DNA from: Epithemia pelagica
Lineage: Eukaryota > Bacillariophyta > Bacillariophyceae > Surirellales > Surirellaceae
NCBI GenBank assembly: GCA_946965045.2
Contig: OX337237.1
Location: forward strand, 868,001-932,000
Reading direction: 5' to 3'
DNA: 64,000 nt
Of the stretch, positions 39,201-49,045 are shown piece by piece. The stretch's first letter is position 1, and the number at the start of each line of letters is the position of its first letter. Both the position numbers and the translations under genes were made by a program. The notes under the pieces are model-generated. The model saw nothing but the letters and a program-made list of their open reading frames with translations, searched no databases and had not been told where the DNA came from.

Positions 39201-41958
39201 TTGCCCTGCCAACACCTGGCTTCTTTGCCTTGAGTATGTCTGTGACTTATTGAACCATACGTCATCACCCACCCACTCCGGTCGCACTCCTCTTGAGGCT
39301 CTCTCCGGACGCCCACCCGACATTACTCATCTCTTGTTCTTTCCTTTCTGGGATGAGGTTTACTACCGTGTCGACCCCGCTGAACCCAATTCCGGTTCAT
39401 ATCCATCTTCTTCTGATGAGAAACTTGGCCACTGGGTTGGTTTTGCTCACAACGTTGGTGATTCTTTTACTTGGAAGATTCTCACCCAGGATCACCAGAT
39501 AATCTACCGTTCTGCCGTTCGCCGTGTTGAATCCACTACACCTAACCTACGTGTGGATCGACCTTCAGGGGAGGATTCGTCTGAGAAGGATGACAATGAT
39601 AAGCAAGCTGACACTGTCTTCATTCGCAGTGATAGTGAAGATCCATCCAAACCAATGCCCACGATCGATTTTGACGACATGATAGGACGCACATTCCTAT
39701 GCGACACAGAAGAAAATGGGGAGCGACACCGTGCACGTGTCATCAAACGAGTCATTGATCTTAATGAAGAAGCAACGAAACAGGAAGAACGTGTCAAGTA
39801 CATCTACCGAAAGACAAATTCTGATGTTGATGAGATGATATCCTATAATCAACTCATGGAGTATATCGAACGAGATAACCAAGCTCAAACCTCTGGAGAT
39901 AATCTTTTCAGGTTCAGGGACGTCATTGCCCATCAAGGCCCACTGAACACAACTGATCCAGATTACAAGGGGAGCAAATATAATTTGCTTGTTGATTGGG
40001 AAACTGGGGAGACTACCTATGAACCTTTATCACTCATCGCCAATGATGATCCGATCACTGTAGCAATTTATGGAAAGAAACATGATTTACTCAACGAACC
40101 TGGATGGAAGCATTTGAAACGTTATGTCAAAACAAGCAAACGTCTCATTCGAGCAGCCAAACAGTCAAGGATTAAACAAGTTCACCATTCCGTCAAGTAT
40201 AAGTTTGGATTTCAAGTACCACGCAATTATGAGGAAGCTGTCGCTCTTGATAAACAACATGGTAACACAAAGTGGCAAGATGCAACAGAATTAGAATTGT
40301 CACAGATCCAGTCCTACAAGACATTCAAGGATTTTGGGAAAGCCATCTTCATTAAAGGGAAAGTATCCAATGCACCTGAAGGATATCATAAGATACGTGT
40401 ACATCTTGTCTTTGACGTAAAACATGATGGACGACATAAAGCAAGACTTGTCGCAGATGGACATCTCACAAAAGAACCTGTTGAGACAATCTATTCAGGT
40501 GTTGTTTCCATTCGCAACCTCCGCATCGCCTTATTCCTGGGTACTTTGAATGACTTGGAAATATGGGGAGCAGATATTGGAAACGCATATCTGGAAGCCT
40601 TGACAGGGGAGAAAATTTTCATTGTCGCAGGACCTGAATTCAAGGAATTAGAAGGTCACATCCTGATTATATACAAGGCACTTTATGGATTGAAGTCATC
40701 AGGCGCACGCTGGCATGATGTCTTATTCGATGTTTTGACAGACATGGGATTTTCACCAAGCAAAGCAGATCCAGATATCTGGATGAGGAAAGCACCTGGA
40801 GAAGACTGTTACGAATACATTGCCGTATACGTTGATGACTTAGCCATTATTTCTACTGATCCTGGGAATATCTGTAAGATCCTGAAGGAGAAATACAACT
40901 TCAAACTCAAAGGAGATGGACCTATTGATTTCCACTTGGGATGTTGTTACACCAAGGATTCTGATGGAACATTAGTAGCAGATCCAAGACGCTACATTGG
41001 TAAGATGATGGACACTTTCGAACGAATCTTCAAGGAAAAACCCAAGAAAGCCAAAACACCTCTTATTGAAGGAGACCATCCTGAATTGGATGATTCTGAG
41101 CTCCTTGATGAAGAAGGTACTAACCATTTCCAAACTCTGATTGGACAACTCCAATGGGTGATCACTATTGGTCGTTTCGACGTCTTCACCGCTACAATGA
41201 CGCTATCACGCTTTCGTGCTGCTCCGAGGAAAGGACATCTTGATAGAGCCAAGCGTATCTATGGATACCTTGCACATCTCCCAGAAGGCGCAATCAGATT
41301 TAGGATTGGAGAGCCTGATTATTCAAGTCTTCCTACCCAAGAATTTGATTGGACTCGCACTGTCTATTCGAATGCAAGTGAACGTATTCCTGAAGACTGC
41401 CCAACACCTCTTGGCCGCTATGTTACCACAACTCATTATGTTGATGCCAATCTCATGCATGACATAGTCACTGGTAAATCCGTCACTGCTGTTCTACATT
41501 TGTTGAACGGAACACCTATTGACTGGTACAGCAAGAGACAGAGCACGGTGGAAACTGCTACCTATGGATCCGAGTTTGTGGCTGCAAGGACAGCAATAGA
41601 TCAGATTACAGAATTACGACATTCTCTCCGCTACCTTGGAGTACCTATCCGAGAGCGAAGTTACATGTACGGAGATAACAGATCTGTTGTGCTCAATGCA
41701 ACCGTTCCTCATTCCATACTATCCAAGAGACACCATCTTCTGTCATACCACCGAGTTCGTGAAGCCATCGCAGCAAAGTATGTTGCATTCTACTGGAAAG
41801 ATGGAAAGACCAACCCTGCCGATATCCTTAGCAAACATTGGGATTTCGTATCTATTTGGCCCATGCTCAAGCCATTGTTGTTTTGGAAAGGAGAAGTTCA
41901 AGACCTCAACAAATCCAATGATGACAAGGCTGAAACGACGAGTTGTGGGGAGTGTTAG
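36271..41958 (+). CDS. E3 Gag-Pol polyprotein, intact
   Basis: 1,895 residues with no break. Gag: 1 to about 430, helical, without a visible CCHC knuckle. Protease: LIDRGANGGLAGSD, with Asp577 followed by Arg in place of the usual Thr/Ser. Integrase: catalytic residues in ATDSVFSD (about 865), SDGGSS (about 923) and KAENRYQ (about 957); the preceding HHCC zinc motif is not recognisable. RT: GADIGNAYLEA, YGLKSSGARWHD and YVDDLAII (about 1519). RNase H: HYVDANLMHD, TATYGSEF and YGDNRS. Starts MDPQSPKTP, like E1. The final TGT TAG codons are the first six bases of the 3' LTR, so the LTR supplies the stop. Confidence 0.95.
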   Translation: MDPQSPKTPTTPKGEDNQDNVSDTDLFDHIIFTVCQFFTKERADYLMKWMKYHGFENITHVISYMQTNTEESMKELTQYKVNKQTHDLQGPTRQQIKLLAYWATYKTNEIQDELSNSDWMNLTRKEFNTWRINTDFSKGPPSQVPVSPMKSPSSVKSVSTVTAASQSQQDLTAFRKGTKRDATAYEVFKDERYYDSFWRVFKTTAKAQGLSNVLNFKYTPPHDDEYAEELFQEQQVFLYSVLVRIIQTDQGRAYVREHEHDEDARAVLQKLHSLHTESDLAKREVLRLTNYISNLRLDDTWRGTTRQFLLHFQEQLRLLDNLVTLSDRIPDHTRMTFLMQAVEKVPDLRRVKILDNVVNTKSGAKSLCYQSYFRLLLDAAYDHDQATQSSVHSRRRHVKQHESLYGQDTDADITSQDDMEYHVHNTKATSESRSSSSKVSLPRDLWFKLSEEDRKLIIEYNKMIQAPSSTTPRTVQTHALDIDPEPDPDPNQVASDDDSPGVVPEHSDDSDPVTQFINQAMTTDINHPATDLTSVLSNAKSKTSKKVTFKANMHKQAGHVPRYLFSRKSTLPGNQLIDRGANGGLAGSDMRILSKTGRHITIVGIDNHELTGLPVVTCAAKFETNDGPIVGIFNEYAYYGKGLSIHAPGQFEHFGLAVDERSVKVDGKQRITTLDGRAIPLHIKDGLAYIHSLGIPSDDDMDTLPQIIFTSPDTWDPGVLDHSYSPTPSDNDPDWKHVKTDGSMSNHPYDNYGEYTDRVVCNLNLLLDLPYDHGPDDAPFFSIYADAEGNDPTLHASVHRRYQEAYDWKKFRPFFGWQSEDVIADTFKHTTRNGSITFDHDTLKKHFKARNPVLNIPRRHEPVATDSVFSDTPAVDHGGKVAQIFVGRDTLVTDIYGIKSTKQFVNTLQDNIRFRGAMETLISDGGSSLISQKVKDILRTLLIGEYRSEPYHQHQNKAENRYQTVKRMTNTLMNATGCPANTWLLCLEYVCDLLNHTSSPTHSGRTPLEALSGRPPDITHLLFFPFWDEVYYRVDPAEPNSGSYPSSSDEKLGHWVGFAHNVGDSFTWKILTQDHQIIYRSAVRRVESTTPNLRVDRPSGEDSSEKDDNDKQADTVFIRSDSEDPSKPMPTIDFDDMIGRTFLCDTEENGERHRARVIKRVIDLNEEATKQEERVKYIYRKTNSDVDEMISYNQLMEYIERDNQAQTSGDNLFRFRDVIAHQGPLNTTDPDYKGSKYNLLVDWETGETTYEPLSLIANDDPITVAIYGKKHDLLNEPGWKHLKRYVKTSKRLIRAAKQSRIKQVHHSVKYKFGFQVPRNYEEAVALDKQHGNTKWQDATELELSQIQSYKTFKDFGKAIFIKGKVSNAPEGYHKIRVHLVFDVKHDGRHKARLVADGHLTKEPVETIYSGVVSIRNLRIALFLGTLNDLEIWGADIGNAYLEALTGEKIFIVAGPEFKELEGHILIIYKALYGLKSSGARWHDVLFDVLTDMGFSPSKADPDIWMRKAPGEDCYEYIAVYVDDLAIISTDPGNICKILKEKYNFKLKGDGPIDFHLGCCYTKDSDGTLVADPRRYIGKMMDTFERIFKEKPKKAKTPLIEGDHPELDDSELLDEEGTNHFQTLIGQLQWVITIGRFDVFTATMTLSRFRAAPRKGHLDRAKRIYGYLAHLPEGAIRFRIGEPDYSSLPTQEFDWTRTVYSNASERIPEDCPTPLGRYVTTTHYVDANLMHDIVTGKSVTAVLHLLNGTPIDWYSKRQSTVETATYGSEFVAARTAIDQITELRHSLRYLGVPIRERSYMYGDNRSVVLNATVPHSILSKRHHLLSYHRVREAIAAKYVAFYWKDGKTNPADILSKHWDFVSIWPMLKPLLFWKGEVQDLNKSNDDKAETTSCGEC

Positions 41959-42735
41959 AATTCTCACCGTCTATGGTGGTTAGATTCTACATCTCATCGA
42001 TTCCCCATGTCACATAGCCTCGTGCTATCGCATCATGCCATATAGCTTCGAGCTATGTTCCCTAGCTTCGCGCTATATCGACCTATATTTCTTCGCAAAT
42101 CATGAAAAGTGAGAATAGATTGACGAACTCACTCTCAAGACTAAACTGGGTCGTGCGGTATTACAACGGACATAAATTTGGCCGTTGCTCGGACATTATA
42201 CTAACGCCCTAAGCGTACGCGCCCGAAATCATCGAGCGCGCCCAAGCGACATCCGAGCGCTATCGGCATCTATCCGATCCAACGGTCTAAGAATCCCAAG
42301 CACGACACACGATCACGCGAGACCATATTTCCATTCCCACAATCTCCAAATTGTCAACAAGCTGCGCGCCATGAAAACAACTATGCCGACCCAAAGCAAG
42401 AGCTGTTGACCCTGTATATGTTATCCGCCCACATATACATGTCATATACATCACATGAATCGACTCCAACTATTCCAAACCTGTTGCCGCCAAGAACCTA
42501 TGACACATGACCCTTGGCAGGACCGAACATTTCACGTAGACCTATCGTAGTAATCAACACACAATCTAACAATATCACCATTTATCACATCCTCTTTTGT
42601 GTCCCGACTATCCTTCTGATAGACTTCGACTTGCTTGCTTCTCTGACCCTGAGAAGCTTGTATCGGTTGGTGACCTACCTGATTGTCTGCTCTACCGAGC
42701 ATCAATGTCCCTACGATTCAGAAAGAATTGTAACA
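41953..42735 (+). repeat. 3' LTR of E3 (783 bp)
   Basis: Same length as the 5' LTR with three substitutions by eye (third palindrome CGTG to CGCG; AAGTATCCC to AAGAATCCC; CCTATTG to CCTATCG). Preceded by the purine-rich GTTGTGGGGAG, the likely polypurine tract, and followed by the target duplication CCAAC at 42736-42740. Confidence 0.96.
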
Positions 42736-43348
42736 CCAACAACCCCAAAGCAAGTCATGCAAAAGCTATCAAGTGGATTGTCCGATATCTGGCCTCGACA
42801 ATGAACCAAGGAACCATCTTCCATCCAACCACCAAGTACCAGCTTGATTGTTACGTTGATGCTGATTTCATGGGGCTTCATGGACGCGAAAAAGAAGAGA
42901 AGCCAATCAGCGCTAAATCTCGAACCGGTTACATCATCAACTTTGGAGGATGTCCGCTGATTTGGAAGTCACAGCTCCAGTCAGAAACCGCTCTGAGCAC
43001 CTTCCACGCCGAATATGTTGCCTTGTCCCAGTGTATGAGAGAAATCTTGTGGATCCAACGAGTTTTTCAAGAGATCAACAGCACCTTGAAATTGCCAACC
43101 GACACACCAAACATCCACGCAACTGTTTTGAAGACAACAACAGTGCTTATCTTCTGGCAAACAGTCAAAAGGTGAGCCACCGATCGCGGAGCCTGAACTG
43201 CAAGTTCCATTTCTTCTGGGAGATGATCAACAACAAATCCGCCACTGTGGAAAAATGTGATACAACTGTGATGCGCGCGGATTATTTGACGAAGGGACTG
43301 AGCCACGAAGTGTTCGAACGCCTTCGCAAGTTGAATCAAGGTTGGTGA
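42736..43348 (+). pseudogene. E2 polyprotein, RNase H part after the E3 insertion, with a frameshift
   Basis: Continues the E2 frame directly after the duplicated CCAAC: NPKASHAKAIKWIVRYL, then CYVDADFMGL (RNase H first Asp), TGYIINFGGCPLIWKSQ and FHAEYVALSQ (Glu). At about 43124-43129 the run GTTTTG appears to have lost one T: the downstream frame (EDNNSAYLLANSQK, then VSHRSRSLNCKFHFF and ADYLTKGL) is shifted by one base. The carboxy end LRKLNQGW stops at 43348. So E2 was broken both by insertion and by this indel. Confidence 0.88.
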
Positions 43349-43416
43349 CACGACGTCTGCCCTTCACACCATCCGTATCTTTCTTTGCTACCCCTCTCAT
43401 TCGATCTCTAGAGGGA

Positions 43417-43751
43417 GAGTCAGAGTTAACAAGGACGGGAAGATCTCGGAGAGGTCTGACCGCCAACGAACTAACCCGTGGGAAAACTACCCTCCCACGG
43501 ATTTCCTAACATAACCATGCGGGAGTCTAATGTTCCTATGATTTAGGTCAAGTCATGGATGAAATGAACCAGACAAGGAACGAATGAATAGACGACCTTG
43601 AAAAAGCAAAGTTCTAGAATAAACAACCTTATAATATCATCAGAACAACTTTGCTAAAGCAACTTGTTCGTCCAACTTGCTGCAGAGGACTGATCAACTC
43701 TGTAGCGAGCCCAGTGGTATTGCCTAGTTTACTTGCGTACTTTGATTGGTT
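43417..43751 (+). repeat. 3' LTR of E2
   Basis: Four bases longer than the 5' LTR owing to a small insertion (ATATCATCAGAAC against ATATATAAC). Preceded by the purine run AGAGGGAGAG, a fitting polypurine tract. Confidence 0.9.
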
Positions 43752-44665
43752 GGAACACTTCCGATCCTCATCCTGCAGGTTCCAAAGAGTGCAGACCAAT
43801 TCCATTGATCTTGCCCAGGCAATCTAATGATTGTGGGCCTGTGACCGATGGGGAATGGTGGCGTACGTACAGCTCTATACTCTGCCTCTGCCCCTCCTTC
43901 GAGTAGAGAGGTAGAGTGGGTAGTACGATAGTGATTTGCTTCCGAGTAACGTCTTTTGTGTCCCTTCCACAGACAAGGGGCCCCCTTATTCATTTTCCCG
44001 GAATGACTGTTCGTCCCCCCTGTTTTTCAAATTCTCACGCCGTTGGAACAACGGTTGGAGTCCTTTGGTGCATATGGGACCAACGGTTTCGTGCCCCGCG
44101 TGTATACACTGGACCACACTGAGGGGCCACGTCACCCCCTAAATTCTTCGAAGAATCCGAGTGCGTACAAAATGCGCACCTGGTTTCTGGGTCTGTGGGC
44201 CGGGCTCGCAACAACCGTTCGGAAGATACCCTCCAACTGTCGGTCGTCCCCATCGTCCAGTTGTTTCGGGAAGCTGTCGTCTCCTCACGCCTCACGCACC
44301 GTCCAACGAACAAGAACCGTGCTGGTGATGGGGTGTGTCACACCGTCCCATCACACATCATTCGCATTTGGAATCTTTTTTCCATTCCATCATAATTTTT
44401 CCATCCATGACATCCACAAACTCTCGATTGGAACCAACCACTCGGCTCATCTGGATCCATTCTCAACCCCAACGAGAATTGACCACAAGAAGAACAAGAG
44501 AGAGTCTGATTATTTGCTTCATCGTCTCTCCCATAAAACCAACCGATTGCCTGACAGCCTCCCCTTGTATCTCTTTTGCTACCTTTCAGTTTTCCTTGGG
44601 TATCGAAATCACTGACTCACTCCATCCATTGGAAATTCCTCAAGAAAAAAGAACCTTTGTTCACC
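43752..44665. other. Intergenic region and promoter of the plastid protein gene
   Basis: Several frames of up to 190 codons overlap each other here (44043-44615 and others) but none has recognisable motifs, and the signal-peptide start of the next gene lies at 44666. No RNA gene or repeat seen. Confidence 0.4.
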
Positions 44666-46753
44666 ATGATGTGGCCCACCAGTACTCCACCTCGAGTACT
44701 CTCCGTCGGATCGCTCATCGCCACCGTGTTGCTGGCCCTTCCGCAACTCCAGCCATGCTCGGCCTTTCCCCCCTTCCTTCCGGCCATGGAACCACCGTCG
44801 TGCAGCAGCAGCAGCAGCACTCCGGTCGCCCCCAAGAACATGCCGAGTAGTTCCCCCTCTTCGTCGTCGCTCTTGTTGTTGGTACCTCCGGAAGATCGGT
44901 TCGATTGTACCTACTATACGACGACCACACGACGGTCCTCGTCGTCGTCCAAACAACGTCGCTTCTGGAACAAGCTGACACAACGCTTTCGTCGTCGTTG
45001 TCGTCATGGAGGAGGAGATTTGGTCCAGTGTGCCAGCGCGGCGGTCCTCACCCCTCCTCCCTTGGAGGAAGTGGACCGTACCCTCCCTCGCAACGATCCG
45101 GACGACATTCCACAAGACGACGACATGACTGTAGCACCGCATCATGATTTTCATCACGAAATGGCTGGTTTGTGTCACATGATGAATCAATTGGAACAAG
45201 AAATTGAACGCACCAGTCGAACGGCTCTAGTCTCCCAACCCTCGTCCTCTCGTGGACGTCGGCGACAAGAACAACACGAGGAACACGTGACAACCTTGCA
45301 TACCTACTACGAGGCCGCCAAATCCACCATTCCTCGCTTGACACAAATTCAACAAGAATTGACCGATTTGGAAAAGGCCCTCGATGAATTGGAAGCCTGG
45401 AATGCCAAACGATTTCCCGACCGACCGAGTCACCCCAAACGTGCGGGCGACAAGGACACGATCAAAACGTCCTTTTCAGTAGCCGCACCACCCCTTGAAG
45501 AAGAAGAAGAAGAAAGGTCATTGGAACGAGAGCAAGCGTCTGAGGCCAAAAAGAATGGCAAATTTCCCTTTTTCTTTGCCGACATGTGGGCGCCCCGTCA
45601 TCGCTTGCGCACCCATGTCGTACCAGAATCTACCGTGGTAGTGGCAGCCGCTGACCAGGAGCCAGAAATCGGCACAGACACTGACCAAGAGCAAGAGTCA
45701 CAAAATACGGCGGCCCATGTCGCCATGATGATGCGAGCCAAGCAATTTTTGCAAGGCATGAATCGACAAGCCAAAAAGGAAGAACAAGAACAAGAAGACA
45801 CTGTATCGTCGTCCGATTCGAATCGACCCAAATTTCCTCATCATGCCTGGAGCCCCGTCACACCCACAGCTGAAACCAAACAAGCCAAATCGGAACTCAC
45901 GGATACGTCCACTCCCACAAATGTCACATCCTCCAACAGTTTGTTGGAGACCAAAATGGATCAAGAATGGAAGGCTCTTCAAAAACTCAATACGGATGGT
46001 CCCCAATACATTTCCTCCTCGTCGCCACAGCCCAATGCAAGCCAAACACTTGCTCCGAATCAGGAGAGTGACGACAATACTCAGGACAAGGAAGATCATT
46101 TTTCCTTGAAAGAATTGGCCCAACAATGGGTGGCCACTCGAGATGCGGCCCAGGAGGACGGACAAGAAGAAGACGACGACGAATCACGACAAACCGCCAA
46201 AGTTCCATCCGTCACCACAACCAGTCGAACCACAACAGTCCCCAAAGTCTCCCACAAACCATTGACCATGGGTGCTGTGAAATCATCATCGTCGTCCCGG
46301 ATTGGTGGCAAACCCATTCCAGCTGCCAATACCCACATGCCAGCTTCGACGGGTACCATGATGACGACCACGGCCACCAAGAAACGTGTGGTCGTGGGTC
46401 GACGAAAAGTCGTGGTGGGATCCACGACAACAACAACAACAACAAGCACCGTATCCAGTCCTTCCATGCAACACAGCAAACGTGTTCCTATTCGTTCCAT
46501 GGCCAGTACTACCAGAACACCGACCAAGGATTCCAACCAACAAAATCCATTCGTCGGACGGTTGTCCACTACCAGCAGTATCGAAGTCACAAATGGTGCA
46601 ACCGTACCATCTGGGGACACTCCTCCTCCATCTGCTATCGACCAAGATGATGAAATGGACAAGGAAAACACTCAAGAAAAGCCTCAACGTGTGTTGAAAC
46701 GATACTTGACCAAGAGGAAACAACAACAACCCGAAGAATCTACCACACTCTAG
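44666..46753 (+). CDS. Predicted plastid-targeted coiled-coil protein of unknown function
   Basis: Start at 44666 (MMWPTSTPPR) because it places the hydrophobic signal peptide (VLSVGSLIATVLLALPQLQ) at the N-terminus, ending PCSA|FPP, a good match to the diatom ASAF motif that directs proteins to the plastid. A Ser-rich transit region follows. Residues about 160-260 contain two helical stretches, MAGLCHMMNQLEQEIERTSR and IQQELTDLEKALDELEAW, likely coiled coil. The rest is polar, low in complexity and rich in Thr, Ser, Lys and Gln, with KRVVVGRRKVVVGS near residue 575. No enzyme domain recognised. Fragments of the 3' half were copied to 50040-50807 and 51843-51950. Confidence 0.78.
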   Translation: MMWPTSTPPRVLSVGSLIATVLLALPQLQPCSAFPPFLPAMEPPSCSSSSSTPVAPKNMPSSSPSSSSLLLLVPPEDRFDCTYYTTTTRRSSSSSKQRRFWNKLTQRFRRRCRHGGGDLVQCASAAVLTPPPLEEVDRTLPRNDPDDIPQDDDMTVAPHHDFHHEMAGLCHMMNQLEQEIERTSRTALVSQPSSSRGRRRQEQHEEHVTTLHTYYEAAKSTIPRLTQIQQELTDLEKALDELEAWNAKRFPDRPSHPKRAGDKDTIKTSFSVAAPPLEEEEEERSLEREQASEAKKNGKFPFFFADMWAPRHRLRTHVVPESTVVVAAADQEPEIGTDTDQEQESQNTAAHVAMMMRAKQFLQGMNRQAKKEEQEQEDTVSSSDSNRPKFPHHAWSPVTPTAETKQAKSELTDTSTPTNVTSSNSLLETKMDQEWKALQKLNTDGPQYISSSSPQPNASQTLAPNQESDDNTQDKEDHFSLKELAQQWVATRDAAQEDGQEEDDDESRQTAKVPSVTTTSRTTTVPKVSHKPLTMGAVKSSSSSRIGGKPIPAANTHMPASTGTMMTTTATKKRVVVGRRKVVVGSTTTTTTTSTVSSPSMQHSKRVPIRSMASTTRTPTKDSNQQNPFVGRLSTTSSIEVTNGATVPSGDTPPPSAIDQDDEMDKENTQEKPQRVLKRYLTKRKQQQPEESTTL

Positions 46754-47398
46754 ACGACGCAACAAGAAACCAGACTTTGTTCTCAACAACACGTTTAGTT
46801 GATGGGCAGGGAATACAAGTCTAGCAAAACGATGGTAGAAACAAGAGGACGGTTGAAAAGAGGACGGGGACGACGCTATGATACGCGAATGGTAGGTGAG
46901 GAAGAAGGAGCCACAGCCACACAAGACGCGTTGGAGACGAGGCTCTGCGATGATGCAAAGAAGAAAAACGATCCGCGGTGCCATTATTCCGTTTATGATG
47001 CTCCAAGACCAATGCAATGGACCATATATCTATTTATCAGTTCTATAATATACTTGCATTTACCAACCCTTCACCGATCCCTCTTTTTGTCTCTGAGCAA
47101 AATTGACAAGCAATTTATGTACTTATCTCGAATCCGACCCCTAAATTTGATCCTTTCATCCGAGCAGAAAAATATTACCAGTTGGAATCACAACTCGCTA
47201 CTCGCTACCTCTCCCCGAAAGGTGGCATTCTTTCAAAAGGCAAGTCATTCCTACGATAGTGGTAATATCGGATCTGTATTTCCTAGTACTCCTACGAATT
47301 ATTTCAGAATGAATAGATATCCGTAGTTCCGTAGTTGAATTACTGGGATATGCATACAGAATGAAGAAACGCGGGATGCCCTCAAAGGTTTCATTCCT
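46754..47398. other. Intergenic region between convergent genes
   Basis: A 175-codon plus frame at 46799-47326 has no recognisable feature and lies in AT-richer DNA. Nothing else seen. Confidence 0.4.
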
Positions 47399-49045
47399 TT
47401 AGGGAGACATGACCAATAGGATATTCGCTTCGGCTTGCTTCAATTGGCCGAGCCACTTTCCCGTTGGGATCCCGACAAAGTCTGCCAAAAGTCGCTTGTA
47501 GTGGACCAATGTTTCACAGCCCTGATTGAGAAGGGTGAGAGAAGTCCCGGTGTCTTGGACAGTTTGTGTCGACAGCATGTTGGCCAGAATGCATGATGAA
47601 AAGGTCTCAAACGGTGTCAACTCTCTTCGAAGAAAAGCCAAGTACCTTTCAATGCGACGATTTTCTCCTGTGTCATAAAGTTCCGACACGGCATTCAAAG
47701 TAACCTCCAGAGACTTTGCAAACGCTGCGGTCATTACTTTCGGATGCCAACGCATGGGTCCTTTAATCTTTTTGTGCAAGGATGGATTCTGCTCCACGAC
47801 CTCATAAACAAAGGATAAATCCCGGCGGAAATAGTACAGCGCTATGTTACTGTCCGATCCACCGGTTTTCGCGTACGCAAGGCTGGTTTCTCGATCCCTT
47901 AGCCATCGATACATTGTTTTACCCAGCGGAAAGAGGCAGTGTCCGGCACTTATCCACGCTTTTGCAAACGCACGCTTTCTTAAAAACAAGGGGTGGAGTG
48001 TCGTGACTATCTGATGTAGCCGTGATTCGCAAAATTTCGGAACTGCTTCGATGATCAGATCCTGGTGCTGCAGCTGCATTTCGTGGGGGACATACTGGAC
48101 CACATTTGCGTTACGAACGAGCAACTGCTCCCAAAACCCAGGGTCTCTGGTCAAGTTCCGACTCAAAAGAGGGAGAGCGTCGACACAGTAGCCGCATATT
48201 TCGAACATCAGTTCAGAATCCGACCGTACGTCCATCGGGGCGTATGTACTCATCAGATCAACGAAATCGTTCCTGATATTTCCTGGAAGCTCGCAGGACA
48301 TTTTCCATATCTTCCGCCAAAATTGCTGGTCTCTGCATACCTCGACGACATGCTGACACATTTCTTGAAGTGTGTCGATATCTGTTATATGCGAGATCCT
48401 GCGAGCAAAGGATTCACTCCCCCTCAATAGTTCGGGAAGCTGCCCCCAACTAAGTTTCCCTTTTTCTATGGCATGCTGGAAAAATGCGTCATCAAAGCAA
48501 GGGCAATCCTCTGATCTGAGGTGATTGTGTTGAATTCCATGTAGTGCTATCTCGAGATGGTTCCGCTGAAGGTGATACGAGACGTTCTCAAAGGATATTT
48601 TCCCATGAATGACAGCAGTCGCGAGAAGACTATTGTTTGAATGAAGCGTGATGGGTATATCTGTCCAATTTGGACCATTCATGGCTCGAAGAGCATGGAA
48701 AGCAACTTGTTCATTTTTCTTCAACTCAAGCGGCAACTTCTTCCATGTTGCTTCTACCAGTTCAAGGTCTGTATCATCAGCGTAGCACTCTGCAAACTCA
48801 TCTCGCTGCCCTTTGGCATTGATATCCACACAGAAAGATTTGAATATAGCACATGCCGTATCGGCATCAAGCACCTGTTTGCCTGATGACAGGTCGACTG
48901 ATGGAGTATTGTCCGTTAGTAGGTTGTACAGAGTCCCTTCACGAAACGCATCCAGTAGGAATTGCTTGAGATCAGGATTTTGATGCAACTGATTAATCAT
49001 CTTGTGATTATCTTCTTTATTCTTTGTTTGAGTCTCGATCATCAT
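47399..49045 (-). CDS. Hypothetical helical-repeat protein (possibly DUF4116-like)
   Basis: From ATG 49045 (MMIETQTKNKEDN) the protein has 548 residues; the longer frame from 49273 adds 76 residues with no support. The sequence is helical and contains repeated units of about 50 residues with a Trp/Leu-Pro core: VEATWKKLPLELKKNEQVAFHAL, GPNWTDIPITLHSNNSLLATAV, WGQLPELLRGSESFARRI, LPLLSRNLTRDPGFWEQLLVRN and VVQYVPHEMQLQHQDLIIEAV. Such units with the pattern 'level of residues, then next to be handled' recall DUF4116 arrays common in protists, but this is a guess. N-terminal Asn/Asp-rich segment; no signal peptide. Function unknown. Confidence 0.68.
   Translation of the reverse strand: MMIETQTKNKEDNHKMINQLHQNPDLKQFLLDAFREGTLYNLLTDNTPSVDLSSGKQVLDADTACAIFKSFCVDINAKGQRDEFAECYADDTDLELVEATWKKLPLELKKNEQVAFHALRAMNGPNWTDIPITLHSNNSLLATAVIHGKISFENVSYHLQRNHLEIALHGIQHNHLRSEDCPCFDDAFFQHAIEKGKLSWGQLPELLRGSESFARRISHITDIDTLQEMCQHVVEVCRDQQFWRKIWKMSCELPGNIRNDFVDLMSTYAPMDVRSDSELMFEICGYCVDALPLLSRNLTRDPGFWEQLLVRNANVVQYVPHEMQLQHQDLIIEAVPKFCESRLHQIVTTLHPLFLRKRAFAKAWISAGHCLFPLGKTMYRWLRDRETSLAYAKTGGSDSNIALYYFRRDLSFVYEVVEQNPSLHKKIKGPMRWHPKVMTAAFAKSLEVTLNAVSELYDTGENRRIERYLAFLRRELTPFETFSSCILANMLSTQTVQDTGTSLTLLNQGCETLVHYKRLLADFVGIPTGKWLGQLKQAEANILLVMSP

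Larger units (their letters stand above)
34352..42735 (+). mobile_element. Complete Copia LTR retrotransposon E3, nested in E2
   Basis: 8,384 bp with two 783-bp LTRs (TGTTAG...TGTAACA), a perfect CCAAC target duplication, an intact 1,895-residue polyprotein and an additional 259-residue leader ORF. The two LTRs differ at only three positions by eye, so the insertion is recent and the element may be active. It inserted in the sense orientation into the E2 polyprotein gene. The family is the one represented in decayed form by E1. Confidence 0.97.
26730..43751 (+). mobile_element. Copia LTR retrotransposon E2, interrupted by element E3
   Basis: Flanked by LTRs of about 331 and 335 bp in the same orientation with a polyprotein in the order Gag, protease, integrase, RT, RNase H, which defines Ty1/Copia. 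A complete second element sits inside it, so its own length is about 8.6 kb. The two LTRs differ by about three substitutions and one small indel. The exact LTR ends and the target duplication are not certain, because the shared sequence blurs into GAGTCAG at the left and TTGATTGGTT at the right. Confidence 0.92.

Noticed and set aside
46286-47017. Long minus-strand frames opposite the plastid gene
   Set aside because: Composition follows the antisense of a Thr/Lys/Gln-rich coding region; they are shadows.
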